The notes under the pieces were generated by a model. That model was not told where the DNA came from and did not search any database. It saw only the letters and a list, made by a program, of their open reading frames with translations. 58,642 bases of DNA, from NCBI GenBank assembly GCA_026125215.1, contig JAHCLN010000003.1, positions 1 through 58,642 of the forward strand, written 5' to 3'. Origin of the DNA: Opitutaceae bacterium. GTDB lineage: Bacteria; Verrucomicrobiota; Verrucomicrobiia; Opitutales; Opitutaceae. Every line of letters begins with the position of its first letter. Position 1 is the first letter of the stretch. The translations under genes and the position numbers were made by a program. Positions 50,211-58,642 of this stretch are shown here, piece after piece.

Positions 50211-51119
50211 ATGTCCGCCTGGCGCTTCGTCCACGTCACCGACATCCACCTGGGCTCGCCCCGGTCCTACCGGTTCAACCCGGCTTATGGTGAAAACTGG
50301 GCGACCGCCGCCGGCCAGATCCGGGCGCTCGCCCCCGACCTCGTGCTGGTCGGCGGCGACATCACCCGCGACGGCAACCTGAACGGCTACGAGTTCGCCG
50401 GGAGCCGGGCCGCGCTCGATGCGCTCGGGATCCCGTGGCACTGCATCCCCGGCAACATGGACACCGGCAACAAGCACGCCGACCGCCAAGGCGCACGTCC
50501 CGACCGCGACGACGTGGCCTGCAACGTCACCCAGGCCCAGCTCGACGTCTACACCGCCGCCATCGGCCCGCTCACCTGGAGTTTCGTCCATCGCGACGTG
50601 CGTTTCAGCGGCTGCTATGAGGCCATCGCCGGCACCGCCCTGCCCTCCGCGCACGCGCTCGACGCGTGGCTGGACGGCCTCGCCGCCCTGCCGCGTGCCT
50701 CCCGACATGTGATGCTGAACCATTATCCGTTGTTCACCGATACGCCGGCAGACCCGCCCCGTGACCTCGCCGACGCCGGCCAGTATCTTGACTGGTATTT
50801 CTCCATCGATCCCGGGCCGCGGCGGCGCCTGATCGACGCCTACCGCCGCGCCGGCGTCACCCACGTGCTCAGCGGGCACATCCACTGCCGCCGGCCCCCG
50901 CTGACCTTCGACGGCATCACCTATTGCTTCGGCGCCGCCACGGCCTTCACCCAGTGGCCCCAACGCTGGCCGGATGGCGACGCGACGCTGGGTTTCCAAG
51001 TCTTTACCGTTACCCCGCAGGGCATCAATTGCGCCTTCGAGCCGCTGGCCCGGGTTTCCACCCGCACCGACGGCCGGGGTCCAGGCGGCCACCCCAGACC
51101 GGCCGACCGGCACGCCTGA
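50211..51119 (+). CDS. calcineurin-like metallophosphoesterase
   Basis: A 302-residue phosphoesterase without a signal peptide. The metal-site motifs are in order: VTDIHLG (DxH), LVGGDIT (GD), CIPGNMDTGNK (the usual GNHD is GNMD here), VMLNHYPL and LSGHIHCR (GHxH). The GNMD variant replaces the histidine that normally acts in leaving-group protonation, so activity may be altered or use a different residue. The last 20 residues are Pro- and Gly-rich and low in complexity. The gene is separate from its neighbours and its substrate cannot be inferred. Confidence 0.9.
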   Translation: MSAWRFVHVTDIHLGSPRSYRFNPAYGENWATAAGQIRALAPDLVLVGGDITRDGNLNGYEFAGSRAALDALGIPWHCIPGNMDTGNKHADRQGARPDRDDVACNVTQAQLDVYTAAIGPLTWSFVHRDVRFSGCYEAIAGTALPSAHALDAWLDGLAALPRASRHVMLNHYPLFTDTPADPPRDLADAGQYLDWYFSIDPGPRRRLIDAYRRAGVTHVLSGHIHCRRPPLTFDGITYCFGAATAFTQWPQRWPDGDATLGFQVFTVTPQGINCAFEPLARVSTRTDGRGPGGHPRPADRHA

Positions 51120-51216
51120 ACCGGAGAACTTTTCCGGCAATCCGCCGCTTGATTTTCCGCCACGGGTGATAAACTGGCGGTTTCTTCATCGCCCAATCCC
51201 TGATTCCATCCTGCCT

Positions 51217-53058
<1,842 letters not shown>

Positions 53059-53084
53059 TTTTTAAATAGATATAAACCAATAGG

Positions 53085-53100
53085 ATGGCTATATAGCCAT
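53085..53100. promoter_or_regulatory. VapB operator 1
   Basis: ATGGCTATATAGCCAT is a perfect 16-bp palindrome lying 48 bases before the vapB start in an AT-rich gap. Toxin-antitoxin operons of the VapBC type are autoregulated through such dyads. Confidence 0.7.
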
Positions 53101-53116
53101 ACTTTGGTGTTGTGAT

Positions 53117-53132
53117 ATGGTCATGGAGCCAT
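53117..53132. promoter_or_regulatory. VapB operator 2
   Basis: ATGGTCATGGAGCCAT keeps the ATGG/CCAT arms of operator 1 and matches it at 11 of 16 positions. It starts 32 bases after the first copy, about three helical turns, and ends 15 bases before the vapB start. Confidence 0.55.
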
Positions 53133-53147
53133 ACTCAATTGGGCGCT

Positions 53148-53420
53148 ATGAAAATGACGATGCACATCGACGAGGACGTCTTGGACCGGGTCATGAAAGT
53201 GACCGGGGCCAAGACGAAGCGCGAGGCCGTCCAGATTGCCCTCAGCGAGATGGCCCGCCGCCACAAGCTGAAGGAGCTGCTCAGCCAGGGCCTCGGTCTC
53301 ACGCCGGAGCAGTTGAAGGCCGAGTTCGCCCCCACGCCGGCCGACGAGTTCGACCGTCCGATCCTGCAAGTCGCCGCAGACCAAGCCCCCTATGGCCAGC
53401 CTCGTCCTGCCGGACAGTAG
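53148..53420 (+). CDS. vapB: VapB-type antitoxin
   Basis: A 90-residue antitoxin. The N-terminal ribbon-helix-helix-like part (MKMTMHIDEDVLDRVMKVTG, then AKTKREAVQIALSEMARRHK) should bind the two palindromes upstream. The C-terminal half (PTPADEFDRPILQVAADQAP) is acidic and Pro-rich and should wrap the toxin. ATG at 53148 is used; ATG at 53154 is also possible. It overlaps the toxin gene by 29 bases. Confidence 0.88.
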   Translation: MKMTMHIDEDVLDRVMKVTGAKTKREAVQIALSEMARRHKLKELLSQGLGLTPEQLKAEFAPTPADEFDRPILQVAADQAPYGQPRPAGQ

Positions 53421-53784
53421 TTTCTATATCACCGCCACCCGCGCCGGGCTTGACCCCTTCGTCGAGCTCGGCGCGAAGGCGATGGAGTATGAATACGCCA
53501 CCTGCGGCATGGTCCAGATCGAGGTGCTGCGCGGGCGAAGCAACCCGCATGTGTTGAAACGTTTTCGTGAGACCTTCGCCGTGATGATCTACATCACGAC
53601 GGTCAACGCCATCTGGGAACGGGCCACCCAGCTTGCTTGGTCGCTCGACCGTCAGGGCATCGTCATCCCGGCCACCGACCTGCTTATCGCGGCGTGCGCC
53701 CTGCAGACCGGTGCCGCGGTGCTCACCTACGACGCCCACTTCCGGCAAATCCCCGGACTGGAAGTGATCGACCGTCTGGCCTGA
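53392..53784 (+). CDS. vapC: VapC-type PIN-domain ribonuclease toxin
   Basis: A 130-residue PIN-domain protein. The acidic metal site is complete: Asp8 in SLVLPDSSFYI, Glu44 in MVQIEVLRGR, Asp96 in IPATDLLIAACA and Asp114 in LTYDAHFRQIP. VapC toxins cleave tRNA or rRNA. The ATG at 53392 is within the vapB gene in another frame, the usual overlapping arrangement. No third gene belongs to the unit, because the next gene is a peptidase 60 bases away. Confidence 0.92.
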   Translation: MASLVLPDSSFYITATRAGLDPFVELGAKAMEYEYATCGMVQIEVLRGRSNPHVLKRFRETFAVMIYITTVNAIWERATQLAWSLDRQGIVIPATDLLIAACALQTGAAVLTYDAHFRQIPGLEVIDRLA

Positions 53785-53844
53785 CCCGCCGGACCGGCAA
53801 GTTGCCGCTTGCGACCCGGCGCGGCGCATGGTTTCTCCGGCGCC

Positions 53845-55488
53845 ATGCCCCACTCCGTCGTCCGCTTGCGCCCGATTGTCTTCATCCTGCTCCTCGGCCT
53901 CAGCCTGCAGGCCGGACCGATTCCCACGATCGACGCCGACACCGCCACGCGGCGCGTGCAGGCCCACGCCACCTTCCTCGCCGACGACCTCATGGAAGGC
54001 CGCGGCACCGGCACGCGCGGCTATCAGCTCGCCGCCGGTTATGTAACCGCCCAATTCGCGCGGCTCGGACTCGATCCGGGCGCGGACGAGGGCAGCTACC
54101 TGCAAAAGATTTCCTTTCTTGAAACCACGACGGACCACGAGGCCGCCCGCCTGATCGTCCGCTACGCCGATACCGAGACCGCCCTCACCGCCATCAATGA
54201 CATGCTCGCCGCCCCGGCCCCCGGCCAGACCGAAGCCGAGATCACCGCCCCGGCGGTCTTTGTCGGCTACGGGGTGCAGGCCCCGGAGCTCGGCCATGAT
54301 GATTTCGGCGACCTCGACCTCACCGGCAGGATCGCCGTCGTTCTCAGCGGTGCGCCGGCACAGTTCCCCAGCAACCAGCGGGCCCACTACTCCAGCGGAA
54401 GAACCAAAAACGATGCGCTCGTGGCGCGCGGCGCCGTGGGGATCGTGACGATCCTGACCCCGCTCGACGAGTCCCGCTCGCCCTGGGCCATCGTGGTGGC
54501 CAGCTCGCGCTTCCCCAGCATGCGGCTACTCGCAGCCGACGGCAGCGTGGTCGGGGGGCATCCTTCCCTGCGGGCCCGCGGCACCGTGCGGCACGCCGCC
54601 GCGGCGCCGCTGTTTGCCCACAGCGGACGCACCCCGGATGAAGTCTTCGCCACCGCCACGCGCGGCGAACCACAGGCCTTCGACCTGGGGGTGGAAATTA
54701 CCCTGGGTGGCCGCGCCGGCCTGCGCCCGCTCGCCTGCCACAATGTCCTCGGTTGGCTGCCCGGCTCCGATCCGGCCCTCGCGGGCGAACCCGTCGTCAT
54801 TACCGGACACCTCGACCACCTCGGCATGGGCGCACCCGTGGAGGGCGACGCCATCTACAACGGCGCCATGGACAACGCCATCGGCATCGGGATCATCCTC
54901 GCGCTCGCCGAGGAGCTGGCCGCCGGTCCCCGCCCCGCGCGGCCGGTGCTCTTCGCCGCCCTCACCGCCGAGGAAAAGGGCCTGCTCGGGGCCGAACATC
55001 TGGCGACCAATCCACCCGCCCGGGTCCAACGCTTTGCGGCCAACGTGAACATCGACATGGCGCTGTTTTCCCGGCCGGTGCGCGACATCGTGGCCTGGGG
55101 CGAGGAGCACACCACTCTCGGCGCACTGGTCCACACCGCCGCGGCCGGCACCGGCTTCACCGTGGGCCCCGACTTCATGCCGCAGGAGACGATCTTCGTG
55201 CGCAGCGACCAATACGCCTTCGTCCGCACCGGCGTGCCGGCGGTCTTCATCAGCACCGGCCAACGCTCGGACGATCCCGCGGTGGACCTCGCCGCCGCTT
55301 GGTCGGATTTTCTCCGCGGCCGCTACCACAAACCCAACGATGATCTCAACCAGCCCATCGACTGGCCGTCCACGGGGGCCTACACGGTGTTCGCGCATGA
55401 ACTGGTGCGGCGCATCGCAAATGATCCCGCGCCGCCGGCCTGGCTGCCGGGCGACTTCTTCGGCGGCCTCTACGGCGGACAAAAGTAG
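53845..55488 (+). CDS. secreted M28 family metallopeptidase with PA-like insert
   Basis: A 547-residue exported aminopeptidase-type enzyme. A signal peptide (residues 1-22) precedes an N-terminal segment with ADDLMEGRGTGTRGYQLAA, then a protease-associated-like domain (about 130-250). The M28 catalytic part has zinc ligands His322 (VVITGHLDHLGMG), Asp343 (NGAMDNAIGIG), Glu377 (LTAEEKGLLG; Glu376 is the base), Asp404 (VNIDMALF) and His495 (GRYHKPNDD). ATG at 53845 starts the signal peptide. It converges on the hydrolase gene. Confidence 0.93.
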   Translation: MPHSVVRLRPIVFILLLGLSLQAGPIPTIDADTATRRVQAHATFLADDLMEGRGTGTRGYQLAAGYVTAQFARLGLDPGADEGSYLQKISFLETTTDHEAARLIVRYADTETALTAINDMLAAPAPGQTEAEITAPAVFVGYGVQAPELGHDDFGDLDLTGRIAVVLSGAPAQFPSNQRAHYSSGRTKNDALVARGAVGIVTILTPLDESRSPWAIVVASSRFPSMRLLAADGSVVGGHPSLRARGTVRHAAAAPLFAHSGRTPDEVFATATRGEPQAFDLGVEITLGGRAGLRPLACHNVLGWLPGSDPALAGEPVVITGHLDHLGMGAPVEGDAIYNGAMDNAIGIGIILALAEELAAGPRPARPVLFAALTAEEKGLLGAEHLATNPPARVQRFAANVNIDMALFSRPVRDIVAWGEEHTTLGALVHTAAAGTGFTVGPDFMPQETIFVRSDQYAFVRTGVPAVFISTGQRSDDPAVDLAAAWSDFLRGRYHKPNDDLNQPIDWPSTGAYTVFAHELVRRIANDPAPPAWLPGDFFGGLYGGQK

Positions 55489-55510
55489 ATCCCTTTCACA
55501 ACGGACTTAG

Positions 55511-55592
55511 CCACGGATTACACAGCTACCACGGATAGATAGCTTGTGATTGAGCATCCGTATCCATTCGAGAAATCCGCGGTTAAAAATTC
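55511..55592. repeat. dispersed inverted repeat, copy 4
   Basis: The left part holds CCACGGATTACACAG and ACCACGGAT (55511-55536). The right part holds ATCCGTATCC and AATCCGCGGTTAAAAATTC (55556-55592). The right end is nearly identical to the right arm at 41804-41829. It lies between two convergent genes. Confidence 0.65.
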
Positions 55593-55593
55593 T

Positions 55594-55649
55594 GGGGTCG
55601 GAATTATTCCTCCCCAAAAATTAGCGTCCATTAGCGCAGATTAGCGGTT
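55594..55649. repeat. hairpin and ATTAGCG decamer tandem repeat
   Basis: A short hairpin (GGGG, GGAAT / ATTCC, CCCC; 55594-55615) is followed by three exact-length decamers that share ATTAGCG: ATTAGCGTCC, ATTAGCGCAG and ATTAGCGGTT at 55620-55649. The 10-bp period equals about one helical turn. It ends 15 bases before the hydrolase stop. Confidence 0.7.
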
Positions 55650-55664
55650 AACCACTGAATTGTT

Positions 55665-56477
55665 CTATTCCGTCTTGGTCACGAAGGCGACCGCTTCCCG
55701 GAACCACGCTTGGTCGAAGACAAAGAAATTGTGGTCCTCGCCGGGGATGACGTGCAGCCGCTTCGGCCCCGCCATGCCGTCGTGCAGCCGGCGTGAGAAT
55801 TCCGCCGGCACGATCGAATCGCGCTCCGCCGCGATGATTGCCACCGGACCGGAAAAATCGCGCAGGGCCGAGTCCGATTCCCAACGGTCCTTTACCAGCC
55901 AGCGCACCGGCAGCCACGGGTAATGGTGGGCGGCCACGTCCGCCAACCGGTTGAAGGGCGACACGAGCACGAGCCCGCCCACCCGCTCCGGCCGCGCCCG
56001 CGCCACCTGCGCCGCCACCGCGCCGCCCAGCGATTCCCCCAGCAAATGAATCCGCGCCGCCCCCGGGATCGCGTCAAATGCCGCCAAGGCCGCAGTCGTG
56101 AGCGAACCCTGTGTCGGTGATCCGGGCCGCCGGCTGTAGCCAGGATATTCCAGAATATAAACCGCCGGCGCCTGCCCGGGAGACACCCGTTCCAGCGCAT
56201 CCGCCCAATAAGCCCGCTGCACGGCGAGCCCGGCGTTACCGTGAAAAACCAGCCAGTGTTGCGTGGCGTCCGCCGGCACGCGCTTCCAGCCGATGCGCGC
56301 CCCGGCGGCATCCACCCACGGCGCCAAGTCCGCGCCCGGGGCGTAGGCCCGTTGCTCCGCCTCCGGCGAGGACGCCGGATAGTAGAGCATCCGCCGCTGC
56401 ATGAGAAACAACAGCATGCACAACGCCCCGTAGGCCAGGAACGCGGTGGTGAGGATGATCAGCAGCATACGCTTCAT
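55665..56477 (-). CDS. membrane-anchored alpha/beta hydrolase
   Basis: A 270-residue hydrolase with an N-terminal signal anchor (residues 4-27, MLLIILTTAFLAYGALCMLL). The triad is Ser149 in HLLGESLGGAVAAQ, Asp220 in AAERDSIVP and His249 in IPGEDHNFF. WLVFHGNAGLAVQRAYWADAL supplies the oxyanion region. Proteins of this shape (DUF/BEM46-like serine hydrolases) have unknown substrates. ATG at 56477. Confidence 0.88.
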   Translation of the reverse strand: MKRMLLIILTTAFLAYGALCMLLFLMQRRMLYYPASSPEAEQRAYAPGADLAPWVDAAGARIGWKRVPADATQHWLVFHGNAGLAVQRAYWADALERVSPGQAPAVYILEYPGYSRRPGSPTQGSLTTAALAAFDAIPGAARIHLLGESLGGAVAAQVARARPERVGGLVLVSPFNRLADVAAHHYPWLPVRWLVKDRWESDSALRDFSGPVAIIAAERDSIVPAEFSRRLHDGMAGPKRLHVIPGEDHNFFVFDQAWFREAVAFVTKTE

Positions 56478-56561
56478 GAACCGCCTCCAACCTCACCGCC
56501 GCCGGCCCGCCGCGCAAAGATAAAGCGCGGACAAAGCGTCAGCCGGAGTTTCCAACCGCGA

Positions 56562-58642
56562 CTATGGATTGACCTTGGACGCCCGCCGCCGCCACACGGC
56601 CACCGCCAAGGCCGCCAACCCGGCGAGAATGGCGTAGGTGGAGGGCTCGGGAACCGCCGTGCCGGTCACGCTTAGCAGGCCGCTGGTGTAGAGCGCGGTG
56701 GTGTCCCAAGACAGCCCCGCGGTCAGCGTAGGCAAAATGAGGGAGCTGAATGACCCGCCGAAGCCCGCGGCATCGAAGAGGTTGAATGCCGCGCCGCTGA
56801 CCGGGGAGAAACCGTCGAGGAGATTGACGACCAGTTCTCCGCCGAAGGTCAGCGTGCCGCCGACATCGATGTGATCGTAACTCACACCCTCGACCAGCCC
56901 GCCGAGTTCGATGATGAGTTGCGAGGTGCTGAGGAGGGCAAGGTTCCCGGTGATGGTGAGCAGGCCGGGGGACTCGCCCGGGGAGATAATCCCGCCGGAA
57001 GTCAGGCTGCCGGTGAAGGTGCCGCCGCCACCGAACGTGCCGGTATTGGTGAGGCCGCCCGTGGCGGAGAAACTGCCGAGGAGATTGAGCGTGCCGCTGT
57101 TGGCGAAGGTCGAGGTCGTGGCAAAGCTGCTGCCGGTCCCGACGACGAGCGTGCCGCTGTTGGTAAACGGGGAAGTCGCACTGAAAGTTTTGCCGTCGAG
57201 CAGGCGCAACGTGCCCTGGTTGTCGGTCAGGGTCGTGAGGCTGCCGAAGATGGCGCTGCCATGCAGGGTCACGTCGGCCTGGTTCACCGTGTAACCCGAG
57301 GCATACGATTCATGCAGGGCGGCGCCGTTGCGCACAATCCAAGTGCCGCCCGTCAACGTGGAGCCCGAATGCTGGGCCAGGTTGCGGTGCAGCTGCAGGG
57401 TGCCCTGCTGCACGTCCACGGTGCCGAGGTTGGAGAAGACCGGACCGTTGTAATAGTTTATATCGAGCGAGTTGTTGCCGGTCTTGATGAAGGTGCCGTG
57501 ATTTTCAAAGAGCCCGGCGCGATCCGCGGTGCTCTGAAGTTCGGCACCGGAACCGTCCGTCCATGTGCCGTGATTTCGGATCACTGAGTTCGCATTCAGG
57601 ACAATGGAGCCCGAGGTGCGAGTGACGCCCCCCTCGTTGATGAACGTGCGGTTATGCAGATTGGTCGAGGCCTGGAAGTTCCAGGTGGCGCCGGTGGCGA
57701 TGGTTGTGGTGCCGGCGGTGCCCATGTTGCCGCCGCTGCCGCTCTTGTTCCAGGTGCCGGTCAGCGTGTGCGTGCCGTGGAGCGCGCCGCCCCAGAAGGA
57801 GGCGTTGTCGGCGTGGACTGTGCCCGAAAGCGTGTGACTTCCGGCATCGCCGAGGCTCAGCAAGCCCGCGCCTTGGAAACGCGCGCCGTCGTTGAGATTG
57901 TTCGTGCCGTCGCGCAGGAGCAGCGTGGCACCGCTGGCGATGTTCGCCACCGAGGTGCCGGCAAAGGTGCCGCGGCTGTGGATGGCCAGGGTGCCAGACT
58001 GGACATTGAGCGTGCCGTGGTTGGTGAAGCCGGGTCCGGTATTGCCGGAGCCCCAGTCGAGGTAGTTGAGGCCAGCCTGGTTGAAAGTGCCGTGGTTGAT
58101 GAATTCGCCGCCATTGGGCTGGCCATCACCGGTCCTGAATCCGCCGACCTGACCCGTGCCGGGCAGCGTGGAAGTCCACGTGCCGTGGTTCGTGATGACC
58201 GTGGTGTTGTTGAGGCCGACCGAGTTGGCGTTATGCAGGACCGTGCCGTGGTTGGTGAGAGCGCGGCTGTAGAACCGGTTGATGCCGTTGGCATGGCTGC
58301 CCAGACTGAGCGTGCCGCCGCTCTCGATGATGATGGCACCGGCCGGACCGCTCCAGTTGCCGTTCCCGTTGAGCGTCATCGCACCGCCGCTGAGCACGCG
58401 GATCTCGCCGTTGCCGCCAAGGAAGCCGCTGCCCCGGGTGAAGCTGCTGCCGGCGCCGACCAGGAGCGTGCCATGGGTCGTCCAGTTCTCGCTGCCGGAG
58501 ATGTTGAAGCCATTGCGGATGTTCAGCGTGGCGCCGAGAGGCACGGTGGTGAGCGTGGGCGTGAGATGGGTGCCGAAACTGCCGGCGATGGAGGGTGCTC
58601 CGGATACGTTGGCCGGAAACACCGCATTGTCGGCGTAAATGC
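56562..58642 (-). CDS. repeat-rich PEP-CTERM surface protein (N-terminus beyond right edge)
   Basis: An open frame of about 693 codons enters from the right edge (first residues IYADNAVFPANVSGAP), so the N-terminus is missing. The body consists of beta-helix-like repeats with a recurring N-(H/S/T)-G-T word, for example TNHGTLNV, INHGTFNQ, ENHGTFIK, TNSGTLVV and ANSGTLNL; such repeats are found in autotransporter-like passenger domains. The C-terminus carries the sorting signal: VPEPSTYAILAGLAALAVAV followed by WRRRASKVNP, a PEP motif, one membrane helix and an Arg cluster. Exosortase should cleave it during export to the surface. No exosortase gene is in the window. Confidence 0.92.
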   Translation of the reverse strand, partial: IYADNAVFPANVSGAPSIAGSFGTHLTPTLTTVPLGATLNIRNGFNISGSENWTTHGTLLVGAGSSFTRGSGFLGGNGEIRVLSGGAMTLNGNGNWSGPAGAIIIESGGTLSLGSHANGINRFYSRALTNHGTVLHNANSVGLNNTTVITNHGTWTSTLPGTGQVGGFRTGDGQPNGGEFINHGTFNQAGLNYLDWGSGNTGPGFTNHGTLNVQSGTLAIHSRGTFAGTSVANIASGATLLLRDGTNNLNDGARFQGAGLLSLGDAGSHTLSGTVHADNASFWGGALHGTHTLTGTWNKSGSGGNMGTAGTTTIATGATWNFQASTNLHNRTFINEGGVTRTSGSIVLNANSVIRNHGTWTDGSGAELQSTADRAGLFENHGTFIKTGNNSLDINYYNGPVFSNLGTVDVQQGTLQLHRNLAQHSGSTLTGGTWIVRNGAALHESYASGYTVNQADVTLHGSAIFGSLTTLTDNQGTLRLLDGKTFSATSPFTNSGTLVVGTGSSFATTSTFANSGTLNLLGSFSATGGLTNTGTFGGGGTFTGSLTSGGIISPGESPGLLTITGNLALLSTSQLIIELGGLVEGVSYDHIDVGGTLTFGGELVVNLLDGFSPVSGAAFNLFDAAGFGGSFSSLILPTLTAGLSWDTTALYTSGLLSVTGTAVPEPSTYAILAGLAALAVAVWRRRASKVNP

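Noticed and set aside
51121..51216. Heat-shock type promoter or CIRCE element upstream of htpG
   Set aside because: No CIRCE inverted repeat was seen, and the TTGATT / GATAAA words nearby have poor spacing and no match to the sigma-32 -10 consensus.
56900..58500. CRISPR-like or DNA-level repeat array at the right end
   Set aside because: The periodicity is in the encoded protein (N-x-G-T units) with varying spacing and degenerate DNA, and there are no uniform spacers.

Overview
The window is GC-rich (visibly around two thirds G+C), and most genes lack a Shine-Dalgarno sequence. Three features point to a Gram-negative, outer-membrane bacterium of the Verrucomicrobiota, most likely Opitutaceae-like: a PEP-CTERM protein ending in a VPEPSTYAILAG-type anchor, TonB receptors with a VELEEFDV-type TonB box, and lpxA plus LptF/G. 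The taxon is inferred from protein style; no rRNA is present. No tRNA, rRNA, CRISPR array or intact insertion sequence was found.

Layout. 1-8961 (minus strand) is a housekeeping block: a TIGR03790-type secreted protein (cut by the left edge), an N-acetylmuramoyl-alanine amidase, infC, an IscA/ErpA-type Fe-S protein, a subtilase, pdxA, lpxA, an unknown conserved protein and aroB. 9027-17634 (plus) is an iron/siderophore island: a FecA-like TonB receptor behind Fur-box-like sites, a PchR-like AraC regulator, a DUF4198-like secreted protein, a siderophore TonB receptor, and a translationally coupled DUF3649-PepSY-DUF3325 trio. The two genes after the regulator carry the same promoter design: two direct repeats 21 bp apart, then exactly 20 bp to a GATACT -10 element. 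17698-19020 is xylA with a good terminator, followed by a small lipoprotein gene.

19721-23937 (plus) is a compact four-gene operon: stand-alone receiver, TPR plus YaiO-type beta-barrel, membrane-anchored HEAT-repeat protein, and a family 2 processive glycosyltransferase. All consecutive genes overlap. It looks like a minimal exopolysaccharide synthesis and export machine, and it is my best candidate for a poorly described system. 23980-31025 (minus) is a defence island: type I restriction-modification (hsdR, hsdM, hsdS) followed by a toxin-antitoxin-chaperone module (HigB-like toxin, HigA-like antitoxin with a C-terminal extension, SecB-like chaperone).

31357-41734 holds a twin-arginine-signal aminotransferase, a TPR protein coupled to an orphan membrane-anchored sugar-type solute-binding protein, and, divergently, a heparinase II/III-like enzyme, a putative (alpha/alpha)6 glycosidase, a POT peptide transporter and a Gdx/SugE-type SMR exporter. 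41831-50153 holds an M14 carboxypeptidase, a 2OG-Fe(II) oxygenase, a Fes-like esterase, dgkA, an LptF/G permease, an NhaC antiporter and a sodium:neurotransmitter-type symporter with a 51-residue MetS-like partner. 50211-58642 holds a phosphoesterase, htpG, a VapBC pair with palindromic operators, an M28 peptidase, an alpha/beta hydrolase, and a repeat-rich PEP-CTERM surface protein cut by the right edge. Dispersed inverted repeats built from CCACGGAT, CGCGAAT and ATTAGCG words fill several intergenic gaps.
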